Part shown: positions 34,637 to 43,901 of the stretch, piece after piece | Layout: the number at the start of each line of letters is the position of its first letter | How positions within the stretch are numbered: the first letter of the stretch is position 1 | Origin: Pelagerythrobacter rhizovicinus | GTDB taxonomy: Bacteria > Pseudomonadota > Alphaproteobacteria > Sphingomonadales > Sphingomonadaceae | DNA length: 64,000 nt | NCBI RefSeq assembly: GCF_004135625.1 | Contig: NZ_SDPV01000002.1 | Location: 992,001 to 1,056,000, forward strand | Direction of reading: 5' to 3' | Notes under the pieces: model-generated | The model's database searches: none | What the model saw: the letters and a program-made list of their open reading frames with translations, nothing else | Told to the model about the DNA's origin: nothing | Program-made: the position numbers and the translations under genes

Positions 34637-35059
34637 ATGCTCTTGCATGTCGTTGCGCGCGGCAAGATCGGGCGCTCGCCCGAAGCCGATCTCGTCGCGC
34701 GCTACGAGAAGCGGCTGACCTGGCCCTTCAGGTCCACCGAACTGCCTGAGGCCGGGGGCAAAGTGCCCGATCCACAGGCGCCTGTGCGAACCGTGCTGCT
34801 CGATGAGCGCGGGAAGCAGATTTCCTCCGAGGAGCTCGCCGCGCTGCTGGGCCGTTGGCGCGACGAGGGAGTGCGAGAGGCGCGCTTCGTACTTGGCGCC
34901 GCTGACGGCCATTCGGCCGACGAGCGCGCCGAGGCGGACGTCCTGCTTGCCTTCGGCAGAGCCACCTGGCCGCACCTGCTCGCGCGCGCCATGCTGCTCG
35001 AACAGCTCTATCGCGCCACCACGATTCTTGCCGGTCATCCCTATCATCGGGCAGGATAG
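34637..35059 (+). CDS. rlmH: RlmH, 23S rRNA (pseudouridine-1915-N3) methyltransferase
   Basis: The 140-residue SPOUT enzyme shows the trefoil-knot residues VLGAADGHS and the RlmH C-terminal hallmark LEQLYRATTILAGHPYHRAG. It methylates pseudouridine 1915 in helix 69 of 23S rRNA after subunit assembly. The A-A-D in VLGAADG replaces the commoner G-S-D or G-A-D of other RlmH proteins, a mild change. The envC-like gene starts four bases after its stop. Confidence 0.94.
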   Translation: MLLHVVARGKIGRSPEADLVARYEKRLTWPFRSTELPEAGGKVPDPQAPVRTVLLDERGKQISSEELAALLGRWRDEGVREARFVLGAADGHSADERAEADVLLAFGRATWPHLLARAMLLEQLYRATTILAGHPYHRAG

Positions 35060-35063
35060 CGCG

Positions 35064-36287
35064 ATGCCGCTCCGCCCGATCGTCCCCGCGCTGATCGCCC
35101 TTGCCGCTGCCGCGGCGCTTGGCGGTATTGCGGCGGCTCAGCGGGTCGATGGTCTCTCGGAGCCGGACGATGCACGCGCCGCCCTGGTGCGCGCCCAGGA
35201 GGCCGCGCGGGCCGCGGAAGCACGCGGGGTCCGGCTCGAAGCGGAAGCGCGTGCCGCGACCGAAGCGGCGGAGAAGACAGCGCGAGAGGCCGCGGCGCTC
35301 GCGGCTCGGATTCAGCAGGCCGAAGCCGATATTGCCGCTGCCGAGGCGCGACTGGCGCTGGTCGATGGGCAGCGGCGGCGGCTGGACATGCGTCTCGCCG
35401 AACGGCGCGAACCATTGCTGCGCCTGACGGCAGCGCTGCAGAAGTTCGCACGCCGGCCGCTCGCGCTTTCGGCGCTGCGGCCCGGTTCGCTGCGCGAGAC
35501 GGTTTACCTTCGCGCCTTGCTCGAAACGACGATTCCCGAAGTGCGCGAACGCACTGCCGCGCTGCGCGCCGAGATCGCCAGGGGGCAGCGCCTCGAGGCC
35601 GAGGCGCAGCGGGCGCTCGCCGCGTTGCGGGAGAGTGAGGGCGAGCTCGGCGCACGCCGGCAGCGGCTGGTTGCGCTCGAAAGCCGGCAGCGCCTCGAAT
35701 CCCGCCGCGCGACCGGTATCGCCGATCGGGAGGCCGAGCGTGCTCTCGCACTGGCGGAGGAGGCGCGCGATTTGGACGCATTGATCGAGACGCTCGACGA
35801 TGCCAGCGCATTGCGCCGCGAGTTGGCCGCGCTCCCCGGCCCGGTCATCCGGCCGGCGAGCCCCGGGTCGGCGCGCGTTTCGGCCGTCGCCGGCCCCGTG
35901 CCAATGCCGTCCGCGACCGCACCGCCGGACGATTTCCAGCTCCCCGTGGTCGGGCGAACGGTCGTGGGATTCGGCGCGATCTCCCCTGCGGGGCTGCGCA
36001 GCAACGGCCTCTCGCTCGCGCCTCGGCCCGCTGCGCAGGTGGTCGCCCCGGGCAGCGGCCGCGTCGCGTTTGCGGGCGCCTACCGCGGCTACGACCGGAT
36101 CGTCATTATCGAGCACGAGGGCGGGTGGACGACTCTGGTTACCGGCCTTTCCCGGATCGATGTCGAGCTCGGGGAGGATCTGGTGTCGGGCGCCCCGCTC
36201 GGCATCGCGGCCGTCGATGCACCTGTCGTGACGCTCGAGCTTCGACGCGACGGAACACCGGTGAATCCGCTGGACCATGTCGGCTAG
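35064..36287 (+). CDS. EnvC-like murein hydrolase activator (degenerate M23)
   Basis: The 407-residue protein has a signal peptide (about 1-26), a long Ala/Glu/Arg coiled-coil region (about 35-260) and a C-terminal LytM-like domain (GRVAFAGAYRGYDRIVIIEHEGGWTTLVTGLSRIDVELGEDL). The zinc ligands are missing: the usual HxxxD is not present and the HLHFE motif is replaced by VTLELR. That fits EnvC, which activates amidases rather than cutting peptidoglycan. It sits between rlmH and ctpA, a known alphaproteobacterial arrangement. Confidence 0.9.
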   Translation: MPLRPIVPALIALAAAAALGGIAAAQRVDGLSEPDDARAALVRAQEAARAAEARGVRLEAEARAATEAAEKTAREAAALAARIQQAEADIAAAEARLALVDGQRRRLDMRLAERREPLLRLTAALQKFARRPLALSALRPGSLRETVYLRALLETTIPEVRERTAALRAEIARGQRLEAEAQRALAALRESEGELGARRQRLVALESRQRLESRRATGIADREAERALALAEEARDLDALIETLDDASALRRELAALPGPVIRPASPGSARVSAVAGPVPMPSATAPPDDFQLPVVGRTVVGFGAISPAGLRSNGLSLAPRPAAQVVAPGSGRVAFAGAYRGYDRIVIIEHEGGWTTLVTGLSRIDVELGEDLVSGAPLGIAAVDAPVVTLELRRDGTPVNPLDHVG

Positions 36288-36366
36288 GTGCTGCGCCCGA
36301 TTGGCGCATCCTCATCTGGCATTCAGCCCGCGTGCGCGATAAAAGCGCTCTCGCAAAGGAGGCTCT

Positions 36367-37710
36367 ATGGCCATCAAGTTCGCGGACCTCGCCCGTTCGG
36401 CCGCGCTCGTCACGGCAGTGGCGCTGATACCCGCGACAACTGCGGGCATCGCGCAAGTGGACGGCCGCGCCGGCCCCGAATTCGCGCGCCTGTTCGCCAC
36501 CTACGAGCGAATCAAGGCCAACTACGTCGAGCCGGTCGATGACGAGACCCTGATCCGCGGCGCGATCGACGGCATGCTCGCCAGCCTCGATCCGCACTCC
36601 GCCTACCTCGACGGTTCGGACCTGCAGCGGCTCGAAACGATGATCGACGGCAACTACACGGGACTCGGCCTTTCGGTGCAGATGGACGACGGCGCGGTGA
36701 AGATCATTTCGCCGTTCCGCGGCAGTCCGGCGATGGAGGCCGGGCTCAAGGCGGGCGACTACATCACCCACCTCGACGGCGAGCTGATCTACGGCGGCGA
36801 TCTGGACGAGGCGGTCAGCCGTATGCGCGGACCTGCCGACACCACCATCCGCCTGACGATCTTCCGCCCGGGGCGCGACGAGCCGTTCGACGTCACGGTG
36901 ACGCGCGGGCTGATCGAGCTCGAGCCGGTCACCTACGAACTCGAGCCCGGCAATATCGGCGTCATCATGGTCAACGAATTCTCGCGCGACGTGGGCGCCG
37001 ACGTGTTCTCCGCCTGGGAGGCGCTCGACAAGCAGGCTTCGGGCGGCCTCAACGGCCTGGTGCTCGACCTGCGCACCAATCCCGGCGGTTCGCTCGACGA
37101 AGCGGTCGCACTCAGTGACCTCTTCCTCGACGAAGGACGCATCGTCTCCCAGCGCGGCCGCGCGGCGGGCGAAACCTACATCTACGATGCCGAGACGGTC
37201 TATCGCGGCGAGATCGCGGAGGGCGTGCCGATGATCGTGCTGATCGATGCAGGGTCGGCGTCCGCCAGCGAAATCGTCGCCGGCGCACTGCAGGATCATC
37301 GCCGCGCCGTGGTCATGGGGCAGCGCAGCTTCGGCAAGGGCAGCGTGCAGACGCTGCTGCCGCTGGGCCGCGACGCCGCTCTCAAGCTCACCACAGCGCG
37401 CTACTACACTCCCGCGGGTCATTCGGTGCAGGAAGGCGGTATCGAGCCCGATATAGCGGTTCCCCAGCTTTCGGACCCCGATCTCGCGAAGCGCGCCAAG
37501 TTCGTGCTCCGCGAATCGGACCTGCGCGGGCACCTCGTCAACGAAGCAGCGCTCAAGGACGAAGAGTTCGAGCGGGATCAGCGGGAAGACCCGCGCTTCA
37601 CGGCAACTGCGGCCGAGCTCAAAGAGCAAGGGATCGAGGACTACCAGCTCCACTACGCGCTCGAAACGCTGCGCCGCACTTCGCCCAGCGCGCTTGCGCG
37701 CCGGAAGTAG
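36367..37710 (+). CDS. ctpA: S41 carboxy-terminal processing protease (CtpA)
   Basis: The 447-residue protein has a signal peptide (about 1-29), an N-terminal helical domain, a PDZ domain (about 97-180, with GLGLSVQM and GLKAGDYI) and the S41 core. The serine is in G296-SASASE-302 and the lysine is K324 in SFGKGSV, giving the Ser/Lys dyad of tail-specific proteases. It cleaves C-terminal tails of periplasmic proteins and may control the wall hydrolases nearby. Twelve bases separate it from dsbB. Confidence 0.95.
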   Translation: MAIKFADLARSAALVTAVALIPATTAGIAQVDGRAGPEFARLFATYERIKANYVEPVDDETLIRGAIDGMLASLDPHSAYLDGSDLQRLETMIDGNYTGLGLSVQMDDGAVKIISPFRGSPAMEAGLKAGDYITHLDGELIYGGDLDEAVSRMRGPADTTIRLTIFRPGRDEPFDVTVTRGLIELEPVTYELEPGNIGVIMVNEFSRDVGADVFSAWEALDKQASGGLNGLVLDLRTNPGGSLDEAVALSDLFLDEGRIVSQRGRAAGETYIYDAETVYRGEIAEGVPMIVLIDAGSASASEIVAGALQDHRRAVVMGQRSFGKGSVQTLLPLGRDAALKLTTARYYTPAGHSVQEGGIEPDIAVPQLSDPDLAKRAKFVLRESDLRGHLVNEAALKDEEFERDQREDPRFTATAAELKEQGIEDYQLHYALETLRRTSPSALARRK

Positions 37711-37722
37711 GGCCGCGGGAGA

Positions 37723-38202
37723 ATGATCGATACGCCCCATGGCCGGCTGGCGCAGCGGCTTGCGCTGGGCGTGCCCGCGCTGCTGCTCGCGGGAGCCTAT
37801 ATCTCGCAGTACGGCTTCGGCCTCTATCCGTGCGAGATGTGCTGGTGGCAGCGCTGGCCGCACTTCGCCGCGGTTGCGCTTGCGCTGCTCTCGACCGTGG
37901 CACTGCCGCGGCGGCTGTGGATTGCACTCGCGGCGCTTGCCATCCTCGTCTCGGGCGCCATCGGGGCGTTTCATGCAGGTGTCGAGTACGGCTGGTGGGA
38001 AGGCGTGACCGCCTGCGCGGTCACCTCGCAGGCCGGCACCGGCGACCCGCTGGAAGCGATCATGAACGCGCCGATGGTCCGCTGCGATCAGGCGCCGTGG
38101 ACGCTGGCCGGCATCTCGCTGGCAGGATGGAACTTCCTGTTCTCGGCGGCGGGCGGCCTGGCGATCCTCTGGCTGCTGGCGAAAGAGAGGCGCACGTCAT
38201 GA
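37723..38202 (+). CDS. DsbB family disulfide bond formation protein
   Basis: The 159-residue protein has four hydrophobic segments and two periplasmic cysteine pairs: C37/C40 (PCEMC) and C98/C121 (TACAV, VRCDQ). DsbB reoxidises DsbA and passes electrons to ubiquinone. The CEMC pair is the quinone-linked site in the family. The ATGA overlap with coq7 (38199-38202) links quinone-dependent oxidation with ubiquinone synthesis, which is natural but not shown to be functional coupling. Confidence 0.92.
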   Translation: MIDTPHGRLAQRLALGVPALLLAGAYISQYGFGLYPCEMCWWQRWPHFAAVALALLSTVALPRRLWIALAALAILVSGAIGAFHAGVEYGWWEGVTACAVTSQAGTGDPLEAIMNAPMVRCDQAPWTLAGISLAGWNFLFSAAGGLAILWLLAKERRTS

Positions 38203-38720
38203 CGAAGCAGGAAATCGCACGGATGATCCGTGTCGACCAGGCGGGCGAGTTCGGCGCCACGCGCATCTACCAGGGTCAACTCGACGTAATCGGCGATCGC
38301 GGCCCGCACGCGGCGGAGATAGCCGAGATGGCGGAGCAGGAGAAAGGGCACCGGGCCAGGTTCGACGCTCTGATGGCGCGGCGCGGCGTACGCCCGACTG
38401 CGCTGCAGCCGTTCTGGTCGGCGGCTGGATATGCGCTCGGCGCGGGTACGGCGCTGATCGGGCCCGAGGCGGCCATGGCCTGCACCGCAGCGGTCGAGGA
38501 GGAGATCGACCGCCACTATTCGGAGCAGCTCGACCGGCTCGCCGAAAGCGACGCCGATCCCGAGCTTGCGGCTATGATCGACGAGTTCCGCGAGGACGAG
38601 CGCGCGCATCGCGATGCGGCCCTGGCTGCAGGCGCGGAGAAGGCACCGGCCTATCCGCTGCTCTCCGGCGCGATCCGCTTCGGCTGCCGCGTTGCGATCA
38701 AACTTGCGGCGCGCGTTTGA
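38199..38720 (+). CDS. coq7: Coq7, demethoxyubiquinone hydroxylase
   Basis: The 173-residue di-iron protein has the ferritin-like ligands: E17 in DQAGEFGA, E48 and H51 in EQEKGHR, and the second pair in VEEEIDRHY and EDERAHRD. It hydroxylates demethoxyubiquinone in the penultimate ubiquinone step, at the inner membrane. A hydrophobic helix (YALGAGTALIGPEAAMACTA) fits the membrane-bound quinone tunnel. It overlaps dsbB by four bases and ends the nadD block. Confidence 0.95.
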   Translation: MTKQEIARMIRVDQAGEFGATRIYQGQLDVIGDRGPHAAEIAEMAEQEKGHRARFDALMARRGVRPTALQPFWSAAGYALGAGTALIGPEAAMACTAAVEEEIDRHYSEQLDRLAESDADPELAAMIDEFREDERAHRDAALAAGAEKAPAYPLLSGAIRFGCRVAIKLAARV

Positions 38721-38820
38721 CGGACGAGGGCGGGAACCGCTTTCGCCCTCCACACGCTTCATATAGTGTTCACGGCCCGGGCCGGAGAGTGCCGGCAAAC
38801 GCAAGTAGGACAGCCATCGC

Positions 38821-39444
38821 ATGAAGTCGCTTTTCGCAGCAGTCGCGCTATCCGGCGCCGCGTTCCTCGCCAGTCCGCTGGCGGCGCAGGCGACGGTGGA
38901 GGAGGTGCCGGACGACGTGCGCATGTCGGTGGTCTACGGCGAGGATGCCGCACCGCCGTGCCCCGAAGGCGAGATCTGTGTCGTCGCGCGCCTGCCTGAA
39001 TCGGAACGCTTCCGCATCCCCGAGACACTGCGCTTCAGCGACGATCCCGCGAACACCGCCTGGACCCGGCGCGTCGAGTCGCTCGAGATGATCGGAGACT
39101 TCGGCACGCTCTCGTGCTCCACCGCGGGCGCGGGCGGTTTTACCGGCTGTACGGAGGATCTCATCCGCCGCGCCTATGGCGAACGATCGACCAGCGCGAG
39201 CGTCCGCTTCAGCGAACTCATCGCCGCCGCCCGCGCAGAACGCCTGTCCACGATCGACGAATCGGCCGCGGCCGAGCAGGAACGCGTCGAGCAGATCGAG
39301 CGCGAGTACATGGAACGCCTCGAACGCGAACGCGACGCGGAATTGCCCGACGAACAGAACCCGGAAATTCTGCCGAGCGAAGACGCCGAACCGATCATGG
39401 ACGCTCCCGAAACACCGGAACCGCAGGAAACGCCGCAAAGCTGA
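38821..39444 (+). CDS. Secreted hypothetical protein with charged C-terminal region
   Basis: The 207-residue protein has a signal peptide cut after AAQA (about residue 24). A middle part contains two cysteine-bearing loops (PPCPEGEICVVARLPESERFRIPE and LSCSTAGAGGFTGCTEDLI). The C-terminal third is helical and very rich in Glu and Arg (about 140-172), then Pro/Glu-rich to the end. The motif ICVVARLPESERFRIPETLR is shared with small uncharacterised sphingomonad proteins. I do not recognise a named family. It stands alone after the coq7 gene. Confidence 0.7.
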   Translation: MKSLFAAVALSGAAFLASPLAAQATVEEVPDDVRMSVVYGEDAAPPCPEGEICVVARLPESERFRIPETLRFSDDPANTAWTRRVESLEMIGDFGTLSCSTAGAGGFTGCTEDLIRRAYGERSTSASVRFSELIAAARAERLSTIDESAAAEQERVEQIEREYMERLERERDAELPDEQNPEILPSEDAEPIMDAPETPEPQETPQS

Positions 39445-39454
39445 GGCGGCGCTT

Positions 39455-39491
39455 ATCCGAACCCGCTAGCAGTGGTAGCGGGCTCGCGGAT
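39455..39491. terminator. Stem-loop between convergent genes
   Basis: CCCGCTA (39462-39468) pairs with TAGCGGG (39476-39482) and an outer ATCCG/CGGAT pair extends the stem. It fills the gap between the secreted unknown gene and the epimerase gene. There is no U-run, so a role as a bidirectional terminator is only inferred from position. Confidence 0.45.
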
Positions 39492-40504
39492 TAGACTCCG
39501 TAATAATCGCGATACCACCCAACGAACTGCCGAATGCCTTCCTTCACGCCGGTCTGCGGGCGATAGCCGGTGAGTTCCTGCAGCAGTGTTGCATCGGCCC
39601 AGGTGGCCGGCACGTCGCCTTTCTGCATGTCCATGAAGTTCTTCACCGCTTCGCGTCCGCATTCGGCTTCGATCGCCTCGACGAAGTCCATCAGGCGAAC
39701 CTTGTCGCTGTTGCCGATATTGACCACGCGAAACGGTGCCGCGGGTGAGAGGCTGTCATGCTGCGGGACGTCGTCGGCGCTCTCCGCGCGCTCCGGCACG
39801 GCGTCGATCAGCAGGCGGATACCGCGCACCAGGTCAGTCACGTAGGTGAAGTCGCGGTACATCTCGCCGCGGTTGTAGATGTCGATCGGCGTGCCTTCGA
39901 GAATGCCCTTGGTGAACTTGAACAGCGCCATGTCCGGGCGGCCCCAGGGGCCGTAGACCGTGAAGAAGCGGAACATCGTCGTCGGCAGGTTCCACAGGTG
40001 CGCATAGCTGTGCGCCATCGACTCGTTCGCTTTCTTCGTCGCGGCGTAGAGCGTGAGCTGCGTGTCGCACTTCTCCCGTTCGTCGAACGGCATCTCTTCG
40101 TTCGCGCCGTAGACCGAGCTCGTGCTGGCCATGAGCAGATGCTCCACCCCGAGCTCGCGCGCACACTCCATCACGTTGAACGTGCCGACGATATTCGCGT
40201 CGATGTAGGCGCGGGGGTTCTCGAGCGAATAGCGCACCCCGGCCTGCGCCGCGAGATGGACGATCACGTCCGGCCGCTCCGCCATGGCGAGCGCATGGAG
40301 CTTATCGAAATCCTCCAGCATGCCGACAGTGGCGCTGAAATGCTCATGCTGCAGCAGCATCTGATGCCGCCGTTCCTTGAGACGAACGTCGTAGTAGTCG
40401 GTTATGCCGTCGTAGCCGACGACGGCGAAACCTTCCTCGAGCAGCAGTTTGGACAGGTGGAAGCCGATGAAGCCGGCGCTGCCGGTGACGAGGACCTTGC
40501 GCAT
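39491..40504 (-). CDS. UDP-hexuronate 4-epimerase-like SDR (LspL/UDP-GlcA epimerase type)
   Basis: The 337-residue extended SDR has the NAD motif GSAGFIG (8-14), the Y-x-x-x-K pair in YAATKKANE and the uronate-epimerase marks YYDVRLKERR, AAQAGVRYS and FTVYGPWGRPDMALFKF. The last phrase is typical of UDP-glucuronate 4-epimerases, which make UDP-galacturonate. The ATG at 40504 is used; a GTG at 40513 would add three residues. It lies at the left edge of the polysaccharide locus and is transcribed away from it. GalA would be a plausible unit of the polymer. Confidence 0.88.
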   Translation of the reverse strand: MRKVLVTGSAGFIGFHLSKLLLEEGFAVVGYDGITDYYDVRLKERRHQMLLQHEHFSATVGMLEDFDKLHALAMAERPDVIVHLAAQAGVRYSLENPRAYIDANIVGTFNVMECARELGVEHLLMASTSSVYGANEEMPFDEREKCDTQLTLYAATKKANESMAHSYAHLWNLPTTMFRFFTVYGPWGRPDMALFKFTKGILEGTPIDIYNRGEMYRDFTYVTDLVRGIRLLIDAVPERAESADDVPQHDSLSPAAPFRVVNIGNSDKVRLMDFVEAIEAECGREAVKNFMDMQKGDVPATWADATLLQELTGYRPQTGVKEGIRQFVGWYRDYYGV

Positions 40505-40578
40505 TGCCCTCACCTTGCCTGCATCATTTGCGTCGCGTCAATGCGGTAGATGCCGTTCGCCCTCTGGAGAAGGGCTCG

Positions 40579-41754
40579 TCATTCCCCGGCGTTGATAATG
40601 AGCGGTGCAATGCTGCCGGTCACTCGTTGCCCATCCGACCACGCTCGACCCGAGAGCGAAATCTCCACGAAACCGCAGTCTGCCGGCAAGTCGGCATTGA
40701 GCACGATCTTCCCCCCGGCGAGATTCGTCCGCGCAACGGGGGCGTTGTCGCCGACGCACCTCACCGCGATCTCCAGCCTGTCCACCTGCTGCTGCGGCCT
40801 CAGGTCATGCTGACCGCGGATGCTGAACGTCCGTGAGTGCGCCGGCAAAATGCGACTTGCGAACACGCCGCCTTTGCCGCGCGCGATGGTCAACTGAAGC
40901 TCATCTTCGCCGCCCATGACCTGGGCACGAAAACCAGGTTGATTGGCCAACGTCCAGTCGAACGGCGGGATTCCCGAGTTCCAGCCGCCGGCATCGTCGG
41001 GATGCCTCGCATATAAATCATGGGCGAGATCGAGTTCGCCCGCGTTCGCGAAGGCGCGCACCAATCCACGATCGGTTGTTGGGTCGACGACTTCGTCGGG
41101 CAGTTGTTGCCGGATGAGACCGAGGTTTCCCAGCGCGTTATCGTCGCGTGACGCAGTAATGAGAAAGCCGTCTAGCCAATCAGGCCCCGTTTCGAGAATG
41201 TCTACGAACGTAGCCACCGAGCGGGGATCGCGAAGTGCCTGGGTCATTGCCGCGTAGGCAGCCGGCCGCTGTTCAATGCGCACTTGAAGAATCTGATTGA
41301 GAACGCGGATTGTGCGGTCGAGGTTGTCAGCTTGCAAATGGAAGTTGAGGAGCATCCCCTGGAGAAGTGTATCGCGGCGACTGACCTTTGCCGCCGCATC
41401 CCAGAACGCGGCATTTCCGTTGCCGGTTCGCTCCGCGCCGATCACCGCCAGCGCGCCGGGTACCAACGGTTGGCGCTGGTAGGCCTCAAGCGCGAGATCC
41501 GCGATCCAGTCGACCGGCGGTTCCGTTGTCGCAGGATTCTGGGCGAGCTGGCTCTGGTATGCGGCTTTCGCGAAGTGGGCCTGTGCCGAACCGTCCCAAG
41601 GCGCGATCGCCGCCGCCTTGTCGGGCTGGCCGTTCTCGCCCACGATGGCCAGCGTTTGTACGGCCGAAAGAACCGCAAGAACGGGAAATACCAGGACCAC
41701 CAGCGCCAGACGCCGGCGGCTCGGCGGTGCCTCAGGCGCGTGCGGCATTTGCAT
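40579..41754 (-). CDS. Unknown membrane-anchored protein of the exopolysaccharide arm
   Basis: The 391-residue protein has one N-terminal transmembrane segment (about 16-37), then a helical repeat-like region (about 45-230; AAAIAPWDGSAQAHFAKAAY, ALEAYQRQPLVPGALAVIG), and a C-terminal part that looks like beta-sandwich (VDRLEIAVRCVG, LPADCGFVEISLSGRAWSDG). The middle resembles TPR-like helices by eye but no clear TPR consensus is seen. Its start overlaps the end of the BY-kinase gene by 23 bases, so it belongs to that operon. No family is recognised. Confidence 0.7.
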   Translation of the reverse strand: MQMPHAPEAPPSRRRLALVVLVFPVLAVLSAVQTLAIVGENGQPDKAAAIAPWDGSAQAHFAKAAYQSQLAQNPATTEPPVDWIADLALEAYQRQPLVPGALAVIGAERTGNGNAAFWDAAAKVSRRDTLLQGMLLNFHLQADNLDRTIRVLNQILQVRIEQRPAAYAAMTQALRDPRSVATFVDILETGPDWLDGFLITASRDDNALGNLGLIRQQLPDEVVDPTTDRGLVRAFANAGELDLAHDLYARHPDDAGGWNSGIPPFDWTLANQPGFRAQVMGGEDELQLTIARGKGGVFASRILPAHSRTFSIRGQHDLRPQQQVDRLEIAVRCVGDNAPVARTNLAGGKIVLNADLPADCGFVEISLSGRAWSDGQRVTGSIAPLIINAGE

Positions 41755-43882
41755 CGTCTACGGGTTCGCCATAGCCGTATCCGTAGCCATATCCGTAACC
41801 ATAGCCATAGGCCGAGTTGCGATCATCGAGCTTGGTCACGATCGCGCCGTAGACCTTCGCGTTGGCCGCGCGCAGGCGGCGCAGCGCATTGTCGATGGCG
41901 CGGATCTTCACGTCATTGGATTCGATGACGTAGACCACGCCTTGGACCGCTGTGGAGATCTCCAGCGCGTCAGCGAGGCCGAGAACGGGCGGGCCGTCCA
42001 CCAGGATGAAGTCGTAACTCTGCTCGAGCTTCGCGATCAACTGAGCAAGGCCGTCGGTCGCCAGAAGGTCCGCAGGATTCGGCGGCATCGTCCCGCTAGG
42101 GATTAGGTCGAACCCATGTTCCTCGATCGGTATAGTGACCGTTTGGGGATCCCTTTCGCCGACGAGAAGACTGCTCAACCCGGCATCTTTCGAAGCCTGC
42201 TTGCCCAGAAAATCCACAAGAGCCGTATTGCGAAGGTCGGCATCGATCAGCAGCGTCCGCTTGTCGAGTTGGGCGAAACTGCGGCAGATCGCGACTGATG
42301 TCAGCGACTTACCCTCGTTTGGCCGGGTGCTGGTGAGCATTAGCGACCTCGGCGCACCTTGCGGCGTTAGGAACGAAATGTTCGATCGCGCGGCTACATA
42401 GGCTTCCGACAGCTCCGAACTGCGCCGACGGAGTTCGTCGAGCAGATCGTCTTGCTCCACGCGCGGGATGAGACCGAGTGTTGGCAGACTGAACAAGCGT
42501 TGGACGTCGTTCGGATCCCGGATCGTTCGATCCATCGTCTCGCGGAGAAAGACGACGGTCGCGGCAACGGCTCCAGCCACAAGCAGGGCTAACGCTAGGT
42601 TCAAGATCAGCGAAGGTTTGTAGGGCGCTTCCGCCGGCAAGGCAGGTTGAACCAACGTCATGTTGTTTTTGCCGGCGCCGGCGGCTTCAAGCTCCTTCGA
42701 ACGCTGCAGAAGTGCGTCGTATAACTGACGATTGGTGTCAACTTCGCGCTTCAGGATTCCATACTGAATCCCGCCACCTTGCTGCGATAGGAACCGATCT
42801 TGGACCTGTTGTACTTGCGCCTGCAGTTGGGCCTCTTCACTACGCGCCTGACGATACGCCGCCTCCAGTCCTGAAATATCGCGGCCCTGCGAAGATGCGA
42901 TGGACTCGCGGATCGCCTCCACCTCGGATTGAGCGGCCTGGACTTCCGGATACCCTGGGCCGAAGTTTGCGCTCAGACTGGCAAGCTTCGCCTCGGCCGC
43001 GGCCAACATGCTACGGAGCTGACTGGATGCTACGCGCGCTTCAGCGGACGTGGCTTTCGCCCTCAAGGCACTTTCAGCAGCGATCCTTTCTGCGGTGGCT
43101 TGCGCTAACGCCTGATTGAGAGTGGTGAGAGTATCTCCAATCAGTGATCGTGCGGCGCTGCTGCTATCGTCGTCGCTAACGCCCGTATCGACGATGACGA
43201 TCTGATTTGCATTAGCATAATCGACCAATTCTTTCTCCGACTGGGCGAGTCGTTCGCGCAGTTCCGCGATCTGGTCACGCAAGTAGCGCCGTGCATCAAT
43301 ATTGGCACCGAAACGCTTTTCGTAATTTGCTGCAAGGAACTGCTCTGCCCAGATATTGGCGATCTCGGCGGAGAGGCTGCGGTTCGGGCTGGAGAAGTGC
43401 ACATTCACGAGATTGGATAGTCGCACCGGCTCAATGCTGATGTTTTCTAGAAGAATCTCGACTGCATCGCGCCGATCAAGCGGTGCTTCGGGGTCGTTAG
43501 CAAAGGCATCGCGAAACGACTCCGATGCCGTCAGATTGGCCGCGTCGACCACTGCTTCGGCGAGAAAACGCGAGCCGAGTAGTTCGTATTGCGTCTGAAA
43601 ATATTGCTCGTCCGCCTGTAGTTCTTCGATCTCTGTTTGATCGATGTTCGTGACATTTGCAGTCGCGCGGCTGATCTCGATCACCGCCGTGCTTCGATAC
43701 TGCGGTGTGGAAAGCAAAGTAACCAGCAAACCGAGCACGAGTCCAGCGACAAGGATACCTGCGATAATAAGCCGCGAGTTGACGGCTTGGCGCCAGTATC
43801 GCTCGAGCGCGAGAATCCCGGAATTCTCGTCCGCATTTTCGGCCGTGTCCGACTGCGCGGAATATATGACTGCATCTGCCAT
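41732..43882 (-). CDS. Wzz-BY-kinase: polysaccharide chain-length regulator and tyrosine autokinase
   Basis: The 716-residue protein has a Wzz domain with transmembrane segments at about 40-60 and about 440-465 around a long periplasmic coiled coil. The cytosolic kinase carries Walker A TRPNEGKS, Walker A' LLIDADLR and Walker B FILVDGPPV. The C-terminal tail is a Tyr-Gly repeat (seven YG units ending YGEP), the autophosphorylation cluster. Cycles of phosphorylation control polymer length with the export pore. The start at 43882 is chosen, with the Wza-like gene ending 19 bases upstream. Confidence 0.94.
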   Translation of the reverse strand: MADAVIYSAQSDTAENADENSGILALERYWRQAVNSRLIIAGILVAGLVLGLLVTLLSTPQYRSTAVIEISRATANVTNIDQTEIEELQADEQYFQTQYELLGSRFLAEAVVDAANLTASESFRDAFANDPEAPLDRRDAVEILLENISIEPVRLSNLVNVHFSSPNRSLSAEIANIWAEQFLAANYEKRFGANIDARRYLRDQIAELRERLAQSEKELVDYANANQIVIVDTGVSDDDSSSAARSLIGDTLTTLNQALAQATAERIAAESALRAKATSAEARVASSQLRSMLAAAEAKLASLSANFGPGYPEVQAAQSEVEAIRESIASSQGRDISGLEAAYRQARSEEAQLQAQVQQVQDRFLSQQGGGIQYGILKREVDTNRQLYDALLQRSKELEAAGAGKNNMTLVQPALPAEAPYKPSLILNLALALLVAGAVAATVVFLRETMDRTIRDPNDVQRLFSLPTLGLIPRVEQDDLLDELRRRSSELSEAYVAARSNISFLTPQGAPRSLMLTSTRPNEGKSLTSVAICRSFAQLDKRTLLIDADLRNTALVDFLGKQASKDAGLSSLLVGERDPQTVTIPIEEHGFDLIPSGTMPPNPADLLATDGLAQLIAKLEQSYDFILVDGPPVLGLADALEISTAVQGVVYVIESNDVKIRAIDNALRRLRAANAKVYGAIVTKLDDRNSAYGYGYGYGYGYGYGEPVDDANAARA

Positions 43883-43901
43883 TGCGTTTCTTCTCGACCG
43901 A

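Noticed and set aside
35064-36287. The EnvC-like protein as an active M23 peptidase
   Set aside because: The zinc ligands are absent, so it is called an activator.
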